Below, piece by piece: positions 1 to 8,085 of a stretch of DNA of 27,027 nucleotides. Each line of letters begins with the position of its first letter. Positions within the stretch are counted from its first letter, which is position 1. The stretch is from a virus. Both the position numbers and the translations under genes were made by a program. Location: the IMG/VR virus record IMGVR_UViG_3300017613_000079, positions 1 through 27,027 of that record. One strand, 5' to 3'. A model generated the notes under the pieces. That model saw only the letters and a program-made list of their open reading frames with translations. It did not search any database and had not been told where the DNA came from.

Positions 1-54
1 AAATTACAGATGACATTGTAAGATTGTTAGTTAGTAGTACTGCTGCTTTAGGAG
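1..54. repeat. Inverted repeat arm (fold-back copy of 380-433)
   Basis: Bases 1-54 are the exact reverse complement of 380-433, with no mismatch. The match stops between 54 and 55 (paired with 380 and 379). Read on the plus strand this arm encodes ITDDIVRLLVSSTAALG, the same peptide the 399-residue gene encodes on the minus strand. The arm sits at the very edge of the window and separates from its partner by 325 unique bases. This is typical of a multiple-displacement-amplification fold-back or an assembly end, not of a natural repeat. Confidence 0.9.
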
Positions 55-292
55 CTGATACTTTTTCGGAAACTTCTATAAGTAACTTTTGAAAATCACT
101 ATAGTTTTCTATGTCTGCTTTCTTTTTCTTTTTAGGTCTAGTATAAAAAGGATATTCTTGAGATCTTAAATCTTTTTTTATTTCTTTTTTACCGTAGCCT
201 CGTGTATCTCCTTGAGTTACATCTCCACTAAGGCCTACATCAATAATGTTTTTTTTAAGATCACTCCAAAGAGTTCTTTTATCTTCGGCCAT
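1..292 (-). CDS. Truncated hypothetical phage protein, 5' part only
   Basis: An ATG at 292-290 opens a frame that runs off the left edge of the window. It begins MAEDKRTLWSDLKKN, followed by a basic stretch ending in a KKKKK run and then DIENYSDFQKLLIEVSEKVS. It lies one base after the stop of the upstream 399-residue protein, like the other tightly packed genes here, so it is probably the next gene of the late operon. Only about the first 79 codons (292-55) are trustworthy. From base 54 to base 1 the sequence is a perfect inverted copy of 380-433, so the last residues in this frame are probably artefactual. I do not recognise the family. Confidence 0.6.
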   Translation of the reverse strand, partial: MAEDKRTLWSDLKKNIIDVGLSGDVTQGDTRGYGKKEIKKDLRSQEYPFYTRPKKKKKADIENYSDFQKLLIEVSEKVSAPKAAVLLTNNLTMSSVI

Positions 293-293
293 G

Positions 294-1493
294 TTACGCC
301 TCCGATGGTAAGACTAGGTTGACCCCGTATTTAGCGTTAAAATTATCAACGTCTTGTTGTGTTTGAATTTGTGCAAAATCTCCTAAAGCAGCAGTACTAC
401 TAACTAACAATCTTACAATGTCATCTGTAATTTCTACCGGTAATCTTGATCTTAATTCTTCATATGAAAGCTGGTCTGAAGGCATATCTTCTTCCACTGT
501 TTCTTGCATAGATACATCGCCTCGAGGAGTTTGAATGTTTACATCTTCTTGTTCAACTAAAGTACCTTGTTGATAACCAGCTCTCCCACCTTCAGCATGT
601 GTCCATCCTCTTTGTATATCTTTGCTTTCCCTTTCCAGATCTCTTCCCATTTTAAGTAATTCTTTTCCAGTCATTTTTAATATTGCTAATTGAAGATCAC
701 CAGCATTATCTGGATCTAGATAATAGTCTGAAACTGTGATCTGCCTTGTAGGATCGTCTGGATCCATCACTGGTTGACCATCTTTGACCATAGGACTTTC
801 ATCTTTTTTTAATACGCTTGCAAATTTGTCCATTATAGTCTCTATTCCTTGGTCCCCAGATTTACTTAAAATGAATTCCATGTCTATCCCCGTACTCTCT
901 TGAAAATTATCCATTTGTATATTAAGATTTTTCTTTTTTCGGTCCCATGCTAATTTCTGTTCTGTTGTGAAGTCTTCTCTCCACGAATCATTGTGAGCAT
1001 TTATTTGATTTTGCATATCTAATGCTTTCGCCGCCATATCACCATGTTTATAAATATTAGCCGCTGATTCTCCACCTAACATTTCTGCCATTGAAGTCAT
1101 GTAAGTGTTCATAAAATCTTTTTTCTCTTTCCGTCCACTTTCTTGTTCATACATTTTTCTTTGTTGAAATTGTGCGAAAGGGTCTTTAGCTGATTGTGCA
1201 GCTGTTTGAAATATACCACCTTGAGGAGATCTAGATGCTAGATCTAAACCAAAGCTAATTAAAAAATCATTAAGGTTCGTGCTCTTTGGTGTCGGGCCCA
1301 CGTGTTGTTGGTATTTTTTCCAAGCGGGATCAATTCCTCTCATTAGATTCATAAATCTATCAGGATTATCTCCTGAATACCCACCAGGTTCTACTACTCT
1401 TCCTCTTTTATATCCTTGTCTAGGTGCCAGTCCTGAAGTAATACCTTCTCCGGCACTACCGCCTCTTCTGAACATTGGTCTACGTAAAATCAT
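294..1493 (-). CDS. Probable internal/ejected virion protein
   Basis: A 399-residue protein starting MILRRPMFRRGGSAGEGITSG, a Gly/Arg-rich opening that I associate with recurrent marine-phage virion proteins of unknown role. It has a soluble, charged, mostly helical middle. A GGRAGY motif lies near residue 303 and matches GGRIG motifs in the 572-residue protein two genes upstream. The C-terminus (about residues 353-399) is a compact module, EITDDIVRLLVSSTAALG followed by a TQQDVDNFN segment, that I recall at the ends of other marine-phage proteins. Its start overlaps the stop of the preceding gene by one base (TAATG). Position after the nozzle and next to two low-complexity proteins suggests a pilot or internal protein. 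This role is inferred from context. Confidence 0.6.
   Translation of the reverse strand: MILRRPMFRRGGSAGEGITSGLAPRQGYKRGRVVEPGGYSGDNPDRFMNLMRGIDPAWKKYQQHVGPTPKSTNLNDFLISFGLDLASRSPQGGIFQTAAQSAKDPFAQFQQRKMYEQESGRKEKKDFMNTYMTSMAEMLGGESAANIYKHGDMAAKALDMQNQINAHNDSWREDFTTEQKLAWDRKKKNLNIQMDNFQESTGIDMEFILSKSGDQGIETIMDKFASVLKKDESPMVKDGQPVMDPDDPTRQITVSDYYLDPDNAGDLQLAILKMTGKELLKMGRDLERESKDIQRGWTHAEGGRAGYQQGTLVEQEDVNIQTPRGDVSMQETVEEDMPSDQLSYEELRSRLPVEITDDIVRLLVSSTAALGDFAQIQTQQDVDNFNAKYGVNLVLPSEA
380..433. repeat. Inverted repeat arm (source of 1-54)
   Basis: This is the partner of the arm at 1-54. Here the sequence is in the continuous reading frame of the 399-residue protein and encodes part of its conserved C-terminal module. 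This copy is therefore the genuine one and the copy at the window edge is the secondary one. Confidence 0.85.
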
Positions 1494-2326
1494 TAAAATA
1501 ATCCTTGGAAATTAGAACCGCCCTCACCCCTCATGTTTCCATAAATTCCTGACAACACAGCTCCTGTTCCCAACGCAGTTTGCAACGGTGTTGGGTTAGG
1601 CATTACTGTTGATTGATATTGTCCTGGTGCTCCAGATGCAATGCTCGCAATACCTTGACCTTGATAACCTAATCTTTCGTAAGGTTCGTAAGCTTTAAGT
1701 CTTGCTGCTTCTCTATCTGCATCTAGTTTAGCTTGTTCCTGTGCTTGTTGAATCGCGCCCGCTGATCCTAAAGCTGAAATATCGCCCGCTTGAAAGGCTG
1801 GTGCAGCACCGGCCATTTGCATTTGATTCATGTATGCTTGCTGTGCTCCTTTTTGTGCTTGACCAAATCCTTGTTGTTGTAGTCCAGCTAATAGTAAAGC
1901 TCTGTTTAAATCTGATTTGTTTTGATACTCTGATCTCATTACACCTTCACGTCCACCACCTAGGTTTCCTGATTGAGCTGCTAGTAAACCTATTCCTGAT
2001 AAACCTTTAGCTGCTTGAGTGTCGTACTCTGTCATTGTCGTATCAATAACATCCTGTTGATACGGAGAATAAAAAGCTGCTTGACTTCCAGGTCCTGTGT
2101 ATGCTCCAGCTTGTGTCAGATAAGGTTGGTAAGCCCCGATCCCTTGTCCGGCAGTCGTTGCTTGTGTATAAGCGGCTAATTGTGCTGGATCTTGTCCTGC
2201 AATTTTTGGTGCAAATGCACCTGTGTCTAATTCTGTTCCAGTTAAAGATGTTAACTGTGTTCCATAATCCTTTTGTAGATCTTCCACATATTGTGGTGGA
2301 AGCATTTGTGTTTGTTGTACAGCCAT
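1493..2326 (-). CDS. Ala/Gln/Gly-rich probable virion (ejection) protein
   Basis: A 277-residue protein extremely rich in Ala, Gln and Gly, starting MAVQQTQMLPPQYVEDLQKDYG. The central part (about residues 115-175) carries SGNLGGGREGVMRSEYQNKSD followed by a Gln-rich helical segment, a pattern I recall from many uncultured marine phages in the tail/ejection region. There are no transmembrane helices or catalytic motifs. Both ends overlap the neighbouring genes by a single base (TAATG at 2326 and 1493), so it is translationally coupled to the low-complexity proteins on each side. This is consistent with co-packaged internal proteins. Function is inferred only from composition and place. Confidence 0.55.
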   Translation of the reverse strand: MAVQQTQMLPPQYVEDLQKDYGTQLTSLTGTELDTGAFAPKIAGQDPAQLAAYTQATTAGQGIGAYQPYLTQAGAYTGPGSQAAFYSPYQQDVIDTTMTEYDTQAAKGLSGIGLLAAQSGNLGGGREGVMRSEYQNKSDLNRALLLAGLQQQGFGQAQKGAQQAYMNQMQMAGAAPAFQAGDISALGSAGAIQQAQEQAKLDADREAARLKAYEPYERLGYQGQGIASIASGAPGQYQSTVMPNPTPLQTALGTGAVLSGIYGNMRGEGGSNFQGLF

Positions 2327-4044
2327 TATACTACCTCGCTTAACCTCTCTGATACATCAAACATCTCTCGAGCGCCAGATAAACCTTGCGACTCTTCTGA
2401 TATTTGACCACCTTGTTCTAAATTTTTCATAACATTCTCCATAATTTCTGCTCCTTTGTCGATGTCTCCACCGCCTGCGCCTCTTACAGCATCAGCTGTA
2501 AATACAAATTCATTTTTACTTAATCTTGCTGGAACGTCATCAGCTTTTTCTTTTCCTCCAATAGGTACAAAGCCTCCATCGTTTCTATAATCTTTTTCCA
2601 TGCCACCAAGGTCCATAAGCCCTCCTTCTTGAGCCATTCTTCTTCCACCCATCATAGGATTGATTCCTCTTCCACCCATCATCGGATGCATTCCTCTTCC
2701 ACCCATCATCGGATGCATTCCTCTTCCACCCATCATAGGATTCATAGCCATTCGATTTGGTTGTGGGGCCGGCATTGGATTTGGTCGTTGAGCTTGTGGT
2801 CCTGGCATTTGAGGGAGTACTTGTATTTGTCCCGTTGTTATTGGAGGATGACCTGTTAGTCCACCTGCGTCATACCCAATTCTTCCGCCTTGAGCTGCAT
2901 AGAATTGACCTACATCTCCTTTACGATATAAATCAGCTACTTTCATAGCCTCTGTGATGCCACCCATCTTATCTTGCATAGAAGTTTTTCTTGCATCTTC
3001 CATAGTATAGTCTGATGGAATCGATTGACCTCCAGCGTATAAACCTATTCTTCCACCTTCAGCTGCTCCTATTTTTGTTTCGTATTCTCCGATGTAAGGG
3101 TATTTTTCTTTTAATTTATTCCATGTTTCTTTACCTCCGGCCAATGCTTCTTGGACCTCGGCTCTGATTGCATCGATATCTAATTTTGTTCCTCGTGTTG
3201 CATTTACAGCTTCTTTCACATCTTCTTGTTGAGCTGTTGCTGCAGCTATACCCATTGATCCTAAAAGAATTGCTGTAGAATTTTTGTTAATAAAATCCAT
3301 GATACCGGATGTGCCTTGCTTAATCGCTTTATTTAAATCTGCCTTATATGCTCCTGAAGGATGTCCAGGTGATACTTGTTGTTCAAAAACCTTTTCAGTT
3401 ATTTCTTCTTTACCAGGAAAAAATTTTTCTTTTGTTTTAGAAAAAATATCTTGGCCAGGTTTATATGGAGAGCTTAAATATTTTTGCATAAATGTTGCAT
3501 TTGGACCAGCAGCTGTATTAGAAATACCCCACTGTGGACCAGCACCTCCAGCAACTCTAGCTAATTGACCACCACCATAAGTCATTAATCCTGATTTTAA
3601 ACCTTTACCTAAACTTCCATGTCTATCCCATCCACCAATACCGGACATTAAACCTGCGGCTAATGGATTGAACGGTGCAACAAAAGGAGCTGCAACTTCT
3701 GCAACTCTTGATATTTCATTCGGTATAAGTTTTCTTAATCTACTTCCAATGCCATAACGTCTTCTGCCACCAACATCCATGATTCCACCATAAGCTGCAG
3801 GACTTCTAAGAGCGTCTGCTCCACCAGCTTGTCCTTGTGACATTATCCATTGACGAAATTCTTGAATAGTCATTGGAGTAGCTTCGGGTCTGTGTTCTTT
3901 TAAGTCATATACATACTGATCATAAGCTTCTTGTAACATAGGATCAATGCTAGCCACTTGTTGAGGACGCATATCTCCTTCATATTTTATAGGAGAAGCT
4001 CCGGTTTCTAATGTATCTGATATTTGTAAATCTGTTATAGCCAT
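2326..4044 (-). CDS. Large Gly-rich virion protein with MMGGRG tandem repeats
   Basis: A 572-residue protein. The N-terminal region (1-100) is soluble. Residues 100-200 are Gly/Ala-rich with hydrophobic stretches (EVAAPFVAPFNPLAAGLMSGIGG) that could touch membrane. A second hydrophobic stretch (AILLGSMGIAAA) lies near residue 262. GGRIG motifs occur near residues 331 and 387. A Pro/Met-rich segment contains four copies of a nine-residue unit, (N/H)PMMGGRG(M/I). The C-terminal part has GGKEKADDVPARLSKNEFVF and a helical GAEIMENVMKNL segment, a signature I recall from many marine-phage genomes. It lies between three tiny genes and two other low-complexity proteins after the nozzle gene, so I infer an internal/ejection protein. 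No enzyme motif is seen. The start has no clear ribosome binding site. Confidence 0.6.
   Translation of the reverse strand: MAITDLQISDTLETGASPIKYEGDMRPQQVASIDPMLQEAYDQYVYDLKEHRPEATPMTIQEFRQWIMSQGQAGGADALRSPAAYGGIMDVGGRRRYGIGSRLRKLIPNEISRVAEVAAPFVAPFNPLAAGLMSGIGGWDRHGSLGKGLKSGLMTYGGGQLARVAGGAGPQWGISNTAAGPNATFMQKYLSSPYKPGQDIFSKTKEKFFPGKEEITEKVFEQQVSPGHPSGAYKADLNKAIKQGTSGIMDFINKNSTAILLGSMGIAAATAQQEDVKEAVNATRGTKLDIDAIRAEVQEALAGGKETWNKLKEKYPYIGEYETKIGAAEGGRIGLYAGGQSIPSDYTMEDARKTSMQDKMGGITEAMKVADLYRKGDVGQFYAAQGGRIGYDAGGLTGHPPITTGQIQVLPQMPGPQAQRPNPMPAPQPNRMAMNPMMGGRGMHPMMGGRGMHPMMGGRGINPMMGGRRMAQEGGLMDLGGMEKDYRNDGGFVPIGGKEKADDVPARLSKNEFVFTADAVRGAGGGDIDKGAEIMENVMKNLEQGGQISEESQGLSGAREMFDVSERLSEVV
2642..2749 (-). 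repeat. Four tandem 27-bp units inside the 572-residue gene
   Basis: Four head-to-tail copies of a 27-base unit begin at about 2642, 2669, 2696 and 2723. The two middle copies are essentially identical and the outer ones differ at a few bases. The unit keeps the reading frame and encodes nine residues of the form HPMMGGRGM. This is a coding minisatellite, probably grown by slippage or unequal recombination. Confidence 0.85.
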
Positions 4045-4098
4045 ATTTATATGTGTATTTAATGTTAAAGAGCAGGTATTTTTCCTGAGTATTTCATA

Positions 4099-4269
4099 CT
4101 ACTGTGTTTTTGAAAACAAATCAAGTGCTGGCATGATTACTCTAACATCTCTTCGTACATCCTCCTCTGGGATATTAGCGGCTTTTAAAGCCTCCTCATC
4201 CTTATATTTCTCTCCGGTTTTCTTATTAGTAATGGTTGTTATTATTTCTTTGGGTTCTAGTACTTGCAT
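4099..4269 (-). CDS. Small hypothetical protein (56 aa)
   Basis: A short ATG-to-TAG frame encoding 56 residues, beginning MQVLEPKEIITTITNKKTGE and ending in MPALDLFSKTQ. The upstream stop and this start share a base (TAATG at 4269), the same coupling used by most genes here, which supports it as real. The product is hydrophilic and charged, has no membrane segment, and contains a DEEALKAANIPEEDVRRDVR helical part. I recall similar tiny proteins at this position in marine phages but know no function. A 54-base gap with a weak CAGG/CCTG hairpin follows before the 572-residue gene. Confidence 0.7.
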   Translation of the reverse strand: MQVLEPKEIITTITNKKTGEKYKDEEALKAANIPEEDVRRDVRVIMPALDLFSKTQ

Positions 4270-4604
4270 TATGTTGTTACCTCTTTTTTAATGTTTAGAT
4301 AGCTAACTGCAAAATCAAAAGAATCTGCGCTACCTGCTTTAATTGTAAGGGTTGTACCCCCCACTACTATTAACGGTTGGGTTAATAATTCCTTTGTAGT
4401 ATTTGCATCTAAAGCTGCTGATTTAATAGCTGTAATAGCATTATTAGTAACGGTTACACTAGGTGTTCCTGCAGAAGTAACCAGTATAGATTTAATAACA
4501 TAGGTTTCACTCACTAAAGGATTACCTGCACCAAAAGGATTAAGTTCTCCATTGGTAGTATCATTATCTACTCCTACAAAGTCGTATTGATTAACTACTG
4601 CCAT
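4269..4604 (-). CDS. Small beta-rich hypothetical virion protein
   Basis: A 111-residue protein, MAVVNQYDFVGVDNDTTNGEL onward, dominated by Thr, Val, Ala and Ile in alternating patterns (VTSAGTPSVTVTNNAIT, VVGGTTLTIKAGSADSF) that suggest a beta-sandwich or trimeric decoration-type fold. No Cys or catalytic motif is seen. One-base overlaps link it to small genes on both sides. By composition it resembles the other small structural proteins of this window (for example 21664-21945). A minor virion component is a reasonable guess. Confidence 0.6.
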   Translation of the reverse strand: MAVVNQYDFVGVDNDTTNGELNPFGAGNPLVSETYVIKSILVTSAGTPSVTVTNNAITAIKSAALDANTTKELLTQPLIVVGGTTLTIKAGSADSFDFAVSYLNIKKEVTT

Positions 4605-4768
4605 TAATCTAAAAAGAAGCTTCTAGCTTCTATCTCCTGTTTTAATTCTTCTTGAAAAGTAGAGTTTAATTTTTCCAACACGGCATCTAAATCTCTTACT
4701 AAAGAGTGTGCTACATCTGCTTGATATTCATCGCTTGCCCGGGTTAATGATTGAACTATCTTGGCCAT
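4604..4768 (-). CDS. Small helical hypothetical protein (54 aa)
   Basis: An ATG at 4768 (one base after the stop of the 378-residue gene) opens a 54-codon frame ending in TAA, which overlaps the next ATG by one base. The product, MAKIVQSLTRASDEYQADVA followed by a Leu/Glu-rich stretch, is almost entirely helical, with heptad-like spacing over residues 13-50 suggesting a short coiled coil. The perfect fit between neighbours and the coupled stop/start support a real gene. Function unknown. Confidence 0.75.
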   Translation of the reverse strand: MAKIVQSLTRASDEYQADVAHSLVRDLDAVLEKLNSTFQEELKQEIEARSFFLD

Positions 4769-4769
4769 A

Positions 4770-5906
4770 TTACATCTTTGGTAACCATTTCCACCAAGGA
4801 GATGGTTTTGCTATAGTATCAATAGAACGTATACCTTGATTATTAAAATTACTTTGATCTTGTAAATAATTTTGCATGGCTATATTATCAAAATCAACGT
4901 CCTCAAAATCATATGTATCAATACGTGCTGGATCATACTTACTTAAATCTAAATTTTGTAAATAGTTTGAAGTAAAAGGACCTTCATTTATATTCATTCC
5001 ACTTTCATAGTCTGCATCAATCGCACTTTGAAAAGGATCTTCGATCGCTTGTCCACTGTATCCTTTACCAGCTAATAAATCTGCATAAGCTTGATCCCCA
5101 AAATCTAATCCTCTTTTTCTTCTATCTGATAGATAAGCCATTCTCTTTTCGTCTCGTCTAAGGTTACGTGCCTCTTCCCATTCTCGTTGAGTTCTCCAAC
5201 TACCATCTAGATTTTTTCCTCTCAATTGCCTTGGATCGATATGAGATAACATAGAACCTATTCTACCAGGCCATCCTCCAAACATACTCATCGCTCCTCT
5301 AAATAAATTTCCTATTCCAAAAGGACTTCCTCTTGTAGCTCTATAAGCCTCTGGAGCAAATGCTTTAGCTGATCTTAAATCCTGTTTACTTATTTCAGGT
5401 CTATGTCTGGGTTCAAAAAAACCTGGGTTAACTGTTTGACCAGCTCCTGCTGCAATAGCACCTGATCTAATATTTTGAATGTCTTGATTACTCAAGTTTG
5501 ATGCTAGTGTATCTGATGTGTGTTTTCCACTTTCAGCTGCACTCATTGCTGCACCACTTGTAAATCCTCTATCAGGATCGTAATCATTATAGTTAGGAAT
5601 ATGCATTGGACCGTCGTGAGGTACTCCTGATTTTAAAGATTGTAAAATACCAGCTTCGTCATCTGTAATGTAAGCTAATTTAACTGGTGTTGAATGAGAT
5701 CTTGCTTGAAAAGATGTAGGAACAGTTACTTGGTTGCCTTTTTTATAATTTTTGAATCTATCTATTACTTCTCCATCAGAGGCTATATCCATAATTCCAC
5801 CATTATTTTTTTGAACTCTACTTCCATAAGTATCCGTCCAGTCTCTTGCGATCTCTGGTTCGTTAGCCCATAGGTATCGTCTCTGTGCTTCTGATTGAAA
5901 TGGCAT
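4770..5906 (-). CDS. Virion-associated protein with MPF/QRRYLW N-terminal module
   Basis: A 378-residue protein. The N-terminus MPFQSEAQRRYLWANEPEI plus ARDWTDTYGS is a short module I recognise as recurrent in marine phage and virus proteins, often as a stand-alone small protein or fused to longer tails. Its function is not known. It is followed by a Gly/Asn linker (NNGGIMDIASDG), a polar central part, a Gly/Pro/Met-rich zone near residues 192-220, a strongly basic helical segment around residues 230-265 (RTQREWEEARNLRRDEKR) and an acidic Asp/Asn-rich C-terminus. The charge asymmetry could suit a DNA-contacting internal protein. Its start overlaps the stop of the nozzle gene by one base (TAATG). 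Confidence 0.6.
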   Translation of the reverse strand: MPFQSEAQRRYLWANEPEIARDWTDTYGSRVQKNNGGIMDIASDGEVIDRFKNYKKGNQVTVPTSFQARSHSTPVKLAYITDDEAGILQSLKSGVPHDGPMHIPNYNDYDPDRGFTSGAAMSAAESGKHTSDTLASNLSNQDIQNIRSGAIAAGAGQTVNPGFFEPRHRPEISKQDLRSAKAFAPEAYRATRGSPFGIGNLFRGAMSMFGGWPGRIGSMLSHIDPRQLRGKNLDGSWRTQREWEEARNLRRDEKRMAYLSDRRKRGLDFGDQAYADLLAGKGYSGQAIEDPFQSAIDADYESGMNINEGPFTSNYLQNLDLSKYDPARIDTYDFEDVDFDNIAMQNYLQDQSNFNNQGIRSIDTIAKPSPWWKWLPKM

Positions 5907-8074
5907 TATCTTCTTCCTCCTGCATGTACATCTAACCTAAAAGTACCTAATTTCCAATTAGAATCTATTGCTGTATTAGATATTTTAACTGCAACCGATC
6001 GACCTCGTGCCCTGCACGATTGATAATTAGTGGCTGAAGTAATAGTAAAAGGTCCTAAGGTAGAACTTACTGCGGTTTGATTAGGGAAATTTCTTAAATC
6101 AAGTTCAACGATTGTATTCCCAGATTGAGTTATAAAGTCCGGTAAAAATCTACTCACCCTCATTATAAATTCTCCATCTCCTCTAAAAGTAATTCCTTGT
6201 TTTTGATCTTGAGTAATATCAAAATCTCCTGAAAGAATATTAGCAGGAATAGCATAGGTAGTTCCATCTTTGATATAATTAATTCCTGTTTCATGTTCAA
6301 AGTAAATAGAAGTTCCATCAGTATTACCAACAGTAGGACAAGTATCTGTATCAGAATCATATTGAGTTGCATGAGGTAAACCAAATACAGCTGAATCTTC
6401 CCAAGTTGTTCTTGGGTAAAGTGAATTAGCATTGGTAAACCAAATAGGTCGTTGTGGAGTTGAATCTAGATAACTATAAGTGACTGCTCTATCAATTATA
6501 TTTGAACCGGCAGTACAATAGAACCAAGTAATTTCACCAAACAAGTTATTAATACCACAGTAAATTAATTGATTAGAAGTTGTATTGAGATCATCATAAA
6601 CATAGTCTTCAACCAAACAGTCCATCGATTCTAGTTTACCAGTAAATCTAAAGAAACCATTGTCTGACATCCAGTAGGCAGCACCATCAACTTCAACCGC
6701 TGCATTCATTCCAATCAATCCACAGTTGGTTCCTACTTGTTCATAGGCGAAAGTAAAAGGTTGGCCTACAAATCTCATAGTAAATAATGAAGTATCAGTC
6801 CAGACGTAAAGTGCATTTCTACCTAACTTCGCTCCCATGATCCGTGAGCCGGCAGCCAGTCTTTGTGTACCAGCACTATTGATTGCAGTAGGTGCCCAGT
6901 CCGTTATATCCTCTTGATTAGAGAATCTGATAAACATATCATCTTGTGTAGAGGTATCTCCAATTGTAGTTTCTGTTCCGAATAGAACTAAGTGTCGATC
7001 GGGAGTCGAGACTAACATGTCACGTGATGCTGTTGGAGCATTCGCAATGATTGTGGCTCTAGTTGCTGTTGCATTAACTAAATTTGAATCCCATTCAAAT
7101 ACAGGACCATTAACAATTAAAGCGATTAAAGTCTGGCCCAAATTATCCAGGGACCATTGACCGGGATCTGCAACTGAGTCTGTACTAGTTGAGGCTTCTC
7201 CCCAACCTATATAATCTGTTCCATTAGTAACGGTAGTTCCGCTAGAATAAGTAGAAGGAGATGTTCCCCGTTGTGCTCTAACCACTCCCGTTAATTCTGT
7301 TCCACTAATTCCAGTGTACTTTATAAATTCTGTTCCAATTAAAACATAAGATGTTCCTGAAGTTGGAAAATCAAGTACACTAGTTAAAGTAATTCCTGTT
7401 GTTTGTCCTGTGCTAATAATGGCTGCACTTAGAGTAGTTGTTTTAGCAGTAATAGGTGTTCCACCAAAAGTAGAAATACCATAACCATAAATTCCTATTT
7501 GTTGGGCAGGTCCTACTGGGTAATACCATTTAACTGAAAGATCTCCATCGGTAGCAGTAGCCCCGGCATTAGATCCCATAGTAATAGTAACTGAAGTACC
7601 ATCTACTACTTCAGTTATCATAAAAGTTTTATCATCAAAATCAGATGCAGAATAACCAGACCCTGTAGGAACGGTCACATTTTCAAGAAATAAAATATCT
7701 CCTGCTGTCATACCAGCGGTTGAAGATAAAGTAATAGTAAGAATAGGAGAACCTGAATCACAAGATAGTTTATCTGTTAGTGCTCCAAAGTCAGTTTTGA
7801 TAGGGTGGATGTCATAATAAACTCCACCAGTATATACATATAAAATTCTGTTAGTTCCTAAAACAGCATACTTAATTGATGATTTATTAACCATGTGATG
7901 TAGTGCTCTTGTTGCACCACATAAGCTAGTAGATCCTAATTGAGCCCACCCACCTATTTTTTCAGGTGTGCCATATCTAAACCTGACGTTTTCACCGCCA
8001 GTCCATTGAGCCTCAGCTCCGGTAGGTGTAATCTGTTTGTTGAACCCTGGTAAGAAACCTATTTTTTGTAACAT
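5906..8074 (-). CDS. P22 gp10-like tail nozzle / DNA-stabilisation protein
   Basis: A 722-residue protein, the largest here. The N-terminus (MLQKIGFLPGFNKQITPTGA then QWTGGENVRFRYGTPEKIGGW) is the opening I associate with the P22 gp10-type packaged-DNA stabilisation/nozzle family of podoviruses. That opening is followed by several beta-propeller-like strands (YAVLGTNRILYVY, RHLVLFGTETTIGD, NALYVWTDTSLFTMRFVGQP, AAYWMSDNGFFRF). A variable insertion around residues 105-280, rich in Thr/Ser/Gly, may be a decorating domain. In this family the protein forms the lower tail tube below the gp4 ring and plugs the exit channel. A P22 gp4-like protein is present at 20852-21655, which supports the call. 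The start is preceded by GGAG. It follows the oxygenase cluster by 11 bases, so both are on one transcript. Confidence 0.8.
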   Translation of the reverse strand: MLQKIGFLPGFNKQITPTGAEAQWTGGENVRFRYGTPEKIGGWAQLGSTSLCGATRALHHMVNKSSIKYAVLGTNRILYVYTGGVYYDIHPIKTDFGALTDKLSCDSGSPILTITLSSTAGMTAGDILFLENVTVPTGSGYSASDFDDKTFMITEVVDGTSVTITMGSNAGATATDGDLSVKWYYPVGPAQQIGIYGYGISTFGGTPITAKTTTLSAAIISTGQTTGITLTSVLDFPTSGTSYVLIGTEFIKYTGISGTELTGVVRAQRGTSPSTYSSGTTVTNGTDYIGWGEASTSTDSVADPGQWSLDNLGQTLIALIVNGPVFEWDSNLVNATATRATIIANAPTASRDMLVSTPDRHLVLFGTETTIGDTSTQDDMFIRFSNQEDITDWAPTAINSAGTQRLAAGSRIMGAKLGRNALYVWTDTSLFTMRFVGQPFTFAYEQVGTNCGLIGMNAAVEVDGAAYWMSDNGFFRFTGKLESMDCLVEDYVYDDLNTTSNQLIYCGINNLFGEITWFYCTAGSNIIDRAVTYSYLDSTPQRPIWFTNANSLYPRTTWEDSAVFGLPHATQYDSDTDTCPTVGNTDGTSIYFEHETGINYIKDGTTYAIPANILSGDFDITQDQKQGITFRGDGEFIMRVSRFLPDFITQSGNTIVELDLRNFPNQTAVSSTLGPFTITSATNYQSCRARGRSVAVKISNTAIDSNWKLGTFRLDVHAGGRR

Positions 8075-8085
8075 ATATCTCCATA

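Noticed and set aside
1-90. Plus-strand reading frame ITDDIVRLLVSSTAALG... reaching a stop at about base 90
   Set aside because: It is created by the inverted copy of 380-433 and ends soon after the repeat; it is not an independent gene.
6163-6432. Second minus-strand frame inside the nozzle gene
   Set aside because: It is an alternate frame of the 722-residue gene with a biased Leu/Ile-rich product and no ribosome site.
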